Source: a virus. From it: a stretch of DNA of 34,053 nt. Made by a program: the position numbers and the translations under genes. The stretch spans positions 1-34,053 of the IMG/VR virus record IMGVR_UViG_3300042564_000223; one strand, written 5' to 3'. Positions 31,060 through 34,053 of the stretch are shown one piece after another; positions within the stretch are counted from its first letter, which is position 1; each line of letters begins with the position of its first letter. The notes under the pieces were generated by a model, which saw only the letters and a list, made by a program, of their open reading frames with translations, did not search any database and had not been told where the DNA came from.

Positions 31060-31440
31060 ACAAAAATCCCCCCGCTGTCATTGTGGGTATACGCTATCAG
31101 GCATCCCCCCTGTGGCCCATGCCCCTCCCCCTATGCACCGAAAGCTGGTAGGTCGTGCCGTTTTCCCCCGAAGCCCTAGGCCAGTATATGCTAACACATT
31201 GAAAAGATTATGTTTCTGACAGAATGTAGGTTTATTGAATTGAATGTTAAGGCTTTTAACATCTTGGAATTTGACCGGATGGTAAAAAGCGCAAGAGGGA
31301 TGCATCACCTAGGGTCACATTCGGAATCCAGAATACATCCCCCATCCCCCTTATCACATGCAGGATTCGGAATCTGTCCCCCCACGTATACGCGCGTGTT
31401 CCTATACCCAGATCAGGTCATCATATTCAAGAAATAGAAT
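31060..31440. other. Gene-free C-run-rich segment with repeated ATTCGGAATC
   Basis: No convincing gene is present. Runs of five or six C recur on the plus strand, often as ATCCCCC. ATTCGGAATC occurs at 31319-31328 and 31365-31374, each near CACAT and C-runs. A 7-bp stem ATGTTAA...TTAACAT (31244-31262) also occurs. Iteron-like origin sites or single-strand structure (G-rich minus strand) are possible; nothing is decisive. Confidence 0.4.
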
Positions 31441-31513
31441 TCGACATGACCCTGCATTTTTCCGCTTGCAATCTTTTTCGGGAAAGCGTTGGATGTATTC
31501 ACCGAAGCGGAAA

Positions 31514-32028
31514 CGCCTAGGACGGCGGGAAGCGAAGACCTAGGGAAGCGGCGAAGAGCTAGCACCTAGTGATACCTTCCCCCGATAAAGGCGAGCCTAG
31601 GCGCAAGCAAGACCTAGGGAAGGCGAAGAAAGAATGTGTTGACAAGGTTTCGAGTAAATGCCAGGGTAGGGGCAAGGCATCCCTGAGAGGGGCAATGCAC
31701 TCCAGATACAGCATAACCCTTCGGGGGCCTAGGTCTGGGTGGGATGCCGACTATAAGCGGGAAGTAAGGCCACCATCTTTGGCCCGTGCTCTTTATCATC
31801 TTCAGCCTAGGCTGATATCGTTAAGGCAATGAAACCTTGCTACCTAGTTGAAGCGCGAAAGCGTGGATGCGATAATGGACGCAACGCAAGGTGGAGCCGC
31901 TAGAAAGCAAACTGGTGAGCCTTGCCAGTATAATAAAAGTTAGGTATTCAAGCCTAGGTAGAATGGGAAGATAAGTATTGACAGAGACTTGCATCTGTGG
32001 TTCGCTGTAGGTGCAATGCTAAGTCAAT
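31514..32028 (+). ncRNA. Candidate large structured noncoding RNA (~515 nt)
   Basis: The gene-free segment contains many long complementary pairs: 31514-31521 with 31596-31603 (8 bp); 31610-31618 (or its copy at 31536-31544) with 31728-31736 (9 bp); 31676-31683 with 31741-31748 (8 bp); GGCCA/TGGCC at 31768-31784; TCAGC-CTAG-GCTGA at 31802-31815; 31840-31852 with 31947-31961 (13 bp with a 2-base bulge); GCAAGG/CCTTGC at 31886-31925; ATTGAC/GTCAAT at 31977-32028 enclosing a 7-bp stem. CCC-TTCG-GGG and GCGC-GAAA-GCGT supply classic UUCG and GNRA loops when read as plus-strand RNA. It ends just before the first rightward gene. No clear plus-strand promoter was found, although TATAAT occurs at 31930. 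It may be related to large ornate phage RNAs such as GOLLD or ROOL, but I cannot match a consensus. Confidence 0.5.
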
Positions 32029-32047
32029 CAGCAATATGAGGTCTGAC

Positions 32048-32770
32048 ATGTCGTGGAAGGGTAATCTTCTGTCGTGTGGTTCCAATGCCAAGACTGTGAA
32101 GGGTGATGGGTCAGAGTATCTAACGGCCATCATGTATCTTAAGCCTTACAAAACCGCAGGGATCAATCTGTGTGCTATGGCTGAGCAAGCTAAGTGCATT
32201 GACCCTTGCCTAGTAGGTGCGGGACGTGGCCAGATGGATAGTGTCCAAGCGGGACGCCTTCGCAAAACTGAGTGGTTCATTCGGGATCGTGCTGGCTTCA
32301 TGGCTCAGATGGTGACTGATGTGCAAGCCTTTGTGAAGTATTGTGCCAAGCGTGATATCCAGCCATGTGTCAGACCTAACGGCACGAGTGACATTCGGTG
32401 GGAATTGATCCCTGTGATGGTTGATGGGGTGGCCTATGCCAATATCATGCAAGCCTTCCCTTCGGTGATCTGGTATGACTATACAAAGATTGCCAATCGG
32501 CGCAATGTCCCTGTGAATTATCACCTCACGTGGTCTTATTCTGGGGCGAATGAAGCCTATGCCAAGCAACATGCGATTGCCAAGGTGAATGGCCTGAATA
32601 TCGCCGTGGTGTTTCGCCGCAAGGTTGATATTCCATCTGAGTATCTAGGGCTTCCCACGATTGATGGCGACCGTGACGATATGCGTTTCCTTGACCCTAA
32701 GGGTGTGGTCGTTGCACTGTATGCCAAGGGTAAGGCGAAACAAGATCAATCCGGCTTTGTCGTAAACTGA
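32048..32770 (+). CDS. Gp88/DUF7227-like protein (240 aa)
   Basis: The sequence GNLLSCGSNAKTVKGDGSEY, then INLCAMAEQAKCIDPCLVGA and GRGQMDSVQAGRLRKTEWFI, and RPNGTSDIRWE (109-119) matches a widespread phage family I know as DUF7227 or gene-88-like. Three Cys (42, 50, 54) spaced Cx7Cx3C suggest a metal or iron-sulfur site. I chose ATG 32048 with GAGG seven bases upstream; ATG 32036 is in frame but lacks a site. It is the first gene of the rightward cluster. The biochemical role is unknown. Confidence 0.7.
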   Translation: MSWKGNLLSCGSNAKTVKGDGSEYLTAIMYLKPYKTAGINLCAMAEQAKCIDPCLVGAGRGQMDSVQAGRLRKTEWFIRDRAGFMAQMVTDVQAFVKYCAKRDIQPCVRPNGTSDIRWELIPVMVDGVAYANIMQAFPSVIWYDYTKIANRRNVPVNYHLTWSYSGANEAYAKQHAIAKVNGLNIAVVFRRKVDIPSEYLGLPTIDGDRDDMRFLDPKGVVVALYAKGKAKQDQSGFVVN

Positions 32771-32784
32771 GAAGGGACAAGACA

Positions 32785-32949
32785 ATGGCTAAGTTTCATG
32801 TGATCCTTGCGGATGAATTGGGTGAAGAGTTTAGCGTAGAGCTTGAAGCACAAGACCGCGATGATGCGTGGGACACTGTGCAGATGGATTACCCCGAAAG
32901 CTCTGTGGTGTATGTGCAACAACTAAAACGATATGTGCGGGAGTATTGA
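32785..32949 (+). CDS. Small early protein (54 aa)
   Basis: ATG 32785 after AAGGGAC encodes MAKFHVILADELGEEFSVEL then EAQDRDDAWDTVQMDYPESS and VVYVQQLKRYVREY. The alternating strand-helix-strand pattern suggests a small alpha/beta domain. It lies 14 bases after the preceding stop. No family recognised. Confidence 0.6.
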   Translation: MAKFHVILADELGEEFSVELEAQDRDDAWDTVQMDYPESSVVYVQQLKRYVREY

Positions 32950-32952
32950 CAC

Positions 32953-33132
32953 ATGACAAGATATTGGATCAACGCACCCTCAACCCTACAAAGTGTCCAC
33001 CTAATGCACGGGCAAAACGTCTTGTGTGATACGTCGGTCAGGTTTGGTGAGTGTGTGACAGTATACTTCACCAGTGGCCCCACAATTTCTGCAATGATCC
33101 CTTCAAGATACCTCTCAAAAGGATGGAGATAA
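32953..33132 (+). CDS. Small early protein (59 aa)
   Basis: Begins three bases after the previous TGA and reads MTRYWINAPSTLQSVHLMHG then QNVLCDTSVRFGECVTVYFT, ending YLSKGWR. There is no strong ribosome site of its own, so coupling to the previous gene is likely. Beta-rich; function unknown. Confidence 0.5.
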   Translation: MTRYWINAPSTLQSVHLMHGQNVLCDTSVRFGECVTVYFTSGPTISAMIPSRYLSKGWR

Positions 33133-33134
33133 CC

Positions 33135-33353
33135 ATGTTTATCATCTTCGCAACCAAGTCTCTGAATGATGGGACAAAAGGCTTCCGCTTCAATGTGCTG
33201 GGCAAGAAGGGTCTGGTGCGTCTCCGCAAGCGCAAGAACAATGGATGGCATATCGTGCAGGATGATTGCATGACCGCCGTTCACATGGGCAAGTTGAGCC
33301 TCTACACTGAGCGCCAGACTACTATGCGGAAACTTCAACACTTCGCCGGATGA
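33135..33353 (+). CDS. Small basic early protein (72 aa)
   Basis: ATG 33135 follows GGATGGAG closely and gives MFIIFATKSLNDGTKGFRFN, VLGKKGLVRLRKRKNNGWHI then a C-terminal YTERQTTMRKLQHFAG. The basic strand-rich centre could bind nucleic acid. A longer upstream start would overlap the preceding gene and lacks support. Confidence 0.55.
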   Translation: MFIIFATKSLNDGTKGFRFNVLGKKGLVRLRKRKNNGWHIVQDDCMTAVHMGKLSLYTERQTTMRKLQHFAG

Positions 33354-33364
33354 GGGGAAAGACA

Positions 33365-33580
33365 ATGCAGTTCATTCGTAAGTCAATGCTAAGTGGTGTC
33401 ACCCGATCCCGTGACATTGATGTGACTGAGGAAGAGTATGACCGCTGGCGCAGTGGTATGCTGATCCAGAGAGCAATGCCCCACCTGTCTGATGTGGACC
33501 GGGAGTTCATTATGACGGGTATCACAGAGGAAGAATGGGGCGAGGAAGAATGGAACGCAGAGATGAAGGAGGAAGTGTGA
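33365..33580 (+). CDS. Acidic small phage protein (71 aa)
   Basis: The sequence GVTRSRDIDVTEEEYDRWRS, then GMLIQRAMPHLSDVDREFIM and TGITEEEWGEEEW matches a motif I recall in many phages (IQ.a.P.L...REFImTGIT.eEW), function unknown. ATG 33365 with GAGGGGAAAG upstream was preferred to an earlier ATG. The stop overlaps the next start (TGATG). Confidence 0.65.
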   Translation: MQFIRKSMLSGVTRSRDIDVTEEEYDRWRSGMLIQRAMPHLSDVDREFIMTGITEEEWGEEEWNAEMKEEV

Positions 33581-33744
33581 TGATCCGTGCTGTAGAATAC
33601 TTCGACACTGAGGCTGAGGCTGAACAAGAAGGCCAACGCTGCAAGGCTCTGCTTGGGCCGGGGTATGGATACTCCTATCGTGTGTGGCAAGAAACCAGTG
33701 GGGCATGGGTGCTTGACTCTTCCCGCTACTCCTCTTGCGATTGA
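33580..33744 (+). CDS. Small conserved-type phage protein (54 aa)
   Basis: MIRAVEYFDTEAEAEQEGQR then a GPGYGYSYRVWQETSGAWVL segment and DSSRYSSCD; the GPGY and DSSRYSSCD ends look familiar from other phages. ATG 33580 overlaps the previous TGA and GGAGGAAG lies ahead. Role unknown. Confidence 0.65.
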   Translation: MIRAVEYFDTEAEAEQEGQRCKALLGPGYGYSYRVWQETSGAWVLDSSRYSSCD

Positions 33745-33766
33745 CATCTTGCGATTGAGGTGTAGT

Positions 33767-33844
33767 ATGGAATGGATACTGCTAGGTTGCTTCATGGGCC
33801 TTGGCCTGTGTGTTGTATTCGCCTCACAAGATGATGGGGCTTGA
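33767..33844 (+). CDS. 25-residue membrane peptide
   Basis: MEWILLGCFMGLGLCVVFAS then QDDGA is almost entirely one hydrophobic helix. GAGG lies nine bases before ATG 33767. Very short, so coding status is uncertain. Confidence 0.4.
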   Translation: MEWILLGCFMGLGLCVVFASQDDGA

Positions 33845-33870
33845 CTCGAAAGAGCTTGACTCGAAAGGAC
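33841..33870 (+). repeat. Tandem 15-bp duplication before the last gene
   Basis: TTGACTCGAAAG occurs at 33841-33852 and 33856-33867, a 15-base period. The second copy carries the GAAAGGA ribosome site of the next gene. Confidence 0.7.
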
Positions 33871-33877
33871 AATGGGA

Positions 33878-34053
33878 ATGAAAGTCTTCGTGGTTACTGA
33901 TGGTCATGCTGGTCACGTCTTTTCTGCAAGGGAAGTAGTGAAACCAGATAATGTGCAGACAAAAGAGCCTACTGAGTGGGTGATCTGTAGTCCTTATCGC
34001 CGTGTCTACCTTGATGAGGGTGGCATGTATGTGATCTGGAAGAAACGTAAAAC
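33878..34053 (+). CDS. Small protein, 3' end outside window
   Basis: From ATG 33878 (GAAAGGA eight bases upstream; ATG 33872 is too close to it) the frame reads MKVFVVTDGHAGHVFSAREV then VICSPYRRVYLDEGGMYVIW and runs off the window. It looks like a compact beta protein of the early cluster. Unrecognised. Confidence 0.55.
   Translation, partial: MKVFVVTDGHAGHVFSAREVVKPDNVQTKEPTEWVICSPYRRVYLDEGGMYVIWKKRK

Noticed and set aside
31078-31308. 76-codon minus-strand frame in the C-rich segment
   Set aside because: No ribosome site, unlikely protein composition, and it does not couple to any gene.
31639-31644. TTGACA in the structured segment as a plus-strand promoter
   Set aside because: No acceptable -10 element lies 15-19 bases downstream.
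31569-31832. 87-codon open frame in the structured segment
   Set aside because: Composition is unlike a protein (Arg/Pro/Gly/Ser mixture), there is no ribosome site, and it crosses several RNA helices.
31930-31935. TATAAT at 31930 as an early plus-strand promoter
   Set aside because: No recognisable -35 at the right distance; it also lies within predicted RNA pairing, so it was only noted, not annotated.
31516-31958. CCTAGG repeats as a CRISPR array
   Set aside because: Units are six bases, irregularly spaced and without constant repeats and unique spacers.
31960-32035. tRNA-like GGTTCG near the first rightward gene
   Set aside because: No acceptor, D or anticodon stems of the right lengths could be drawn; the complementary segments fit a simple nested hairpin.

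Overview
The window is part of a tailed double-stranded DNA phage genome. The order small terminase, large terminase, portal, scaffold, HK97-fold capsid, short-tail proteins, fibre, lysis genes and internal virion proteins, with no tape-measure, sheath or tail-tube genes, points to a podovirus-like, short-tailed virion. Many small proteins match, from memory, families common in marine phages of alphaproteobacteria and in uncultured marine viruses. A Gram-negative host is supported by a lipobox protein, signal peptides and a GH19 endolysin. A roseobacter-like marine alphaproteobacterium is a guess, not something the sequence proves. No polymerase, primase, integrase or tRNA gene was seen; replication genes probably lie outside the window.

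Positions 1-30434 form one dense minus-strand block in which most starts overlap the previous stop (ATGA, GTGA, TAATG, TGATG), so expression should be polycistronic and translationally coupled. Read in the direction of transcription, it holds: (i) 30434-26607, small basic or Cys-rich proteins and the small terminase; (ii) 26575-22421, an HTH-like protein, large terminase, portal and a small coiled protein; (iii) 22424-16908, a 1087-residue multidomain protein with an ART-like region, the scaffold and the capsid protein; (iv) 16846-12165, head/tail accessory proteins; (v) 12161-9365, a fibre with an S74 autocleaving chaperone, an AP2-HNH homing endonuclease and small proteins; (vi) 9339-5180, exported, membrane and lysis proteins ending in the endolysin; (vii) 5119-1, large internal virion proteins, the last cut by the window edge. 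Sigma70-like promoters were found ahead of this block and inside it (before the HTH-like/terminase pair, the capsid gene and the internal virion genes).

Positions 30435-32047 contain no convincing gene. The left part is AT-rich with a 22-bp inverted repeat, three minus-strand promoter candidates, a terminator-like stem and operator-like palindromes. The middle is rich in C-runs. The right part, about 31514-32028, has many long-range complementary segments, a GAAA and a UUCG hairpin loop, and seven CCTAGG palindromes, and is best explained as a large structured noncoding RNA or a replication/control element.

From 32048 to the right edge, genes are on the plus strand: a Gp88/DUF7227-like protein and a chain of small proteins with strong ribosome binding sites, which look like early genes. 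The intergenic region is therefore the divergent control centre between an early rightward and a virion/lysis leftward programme.
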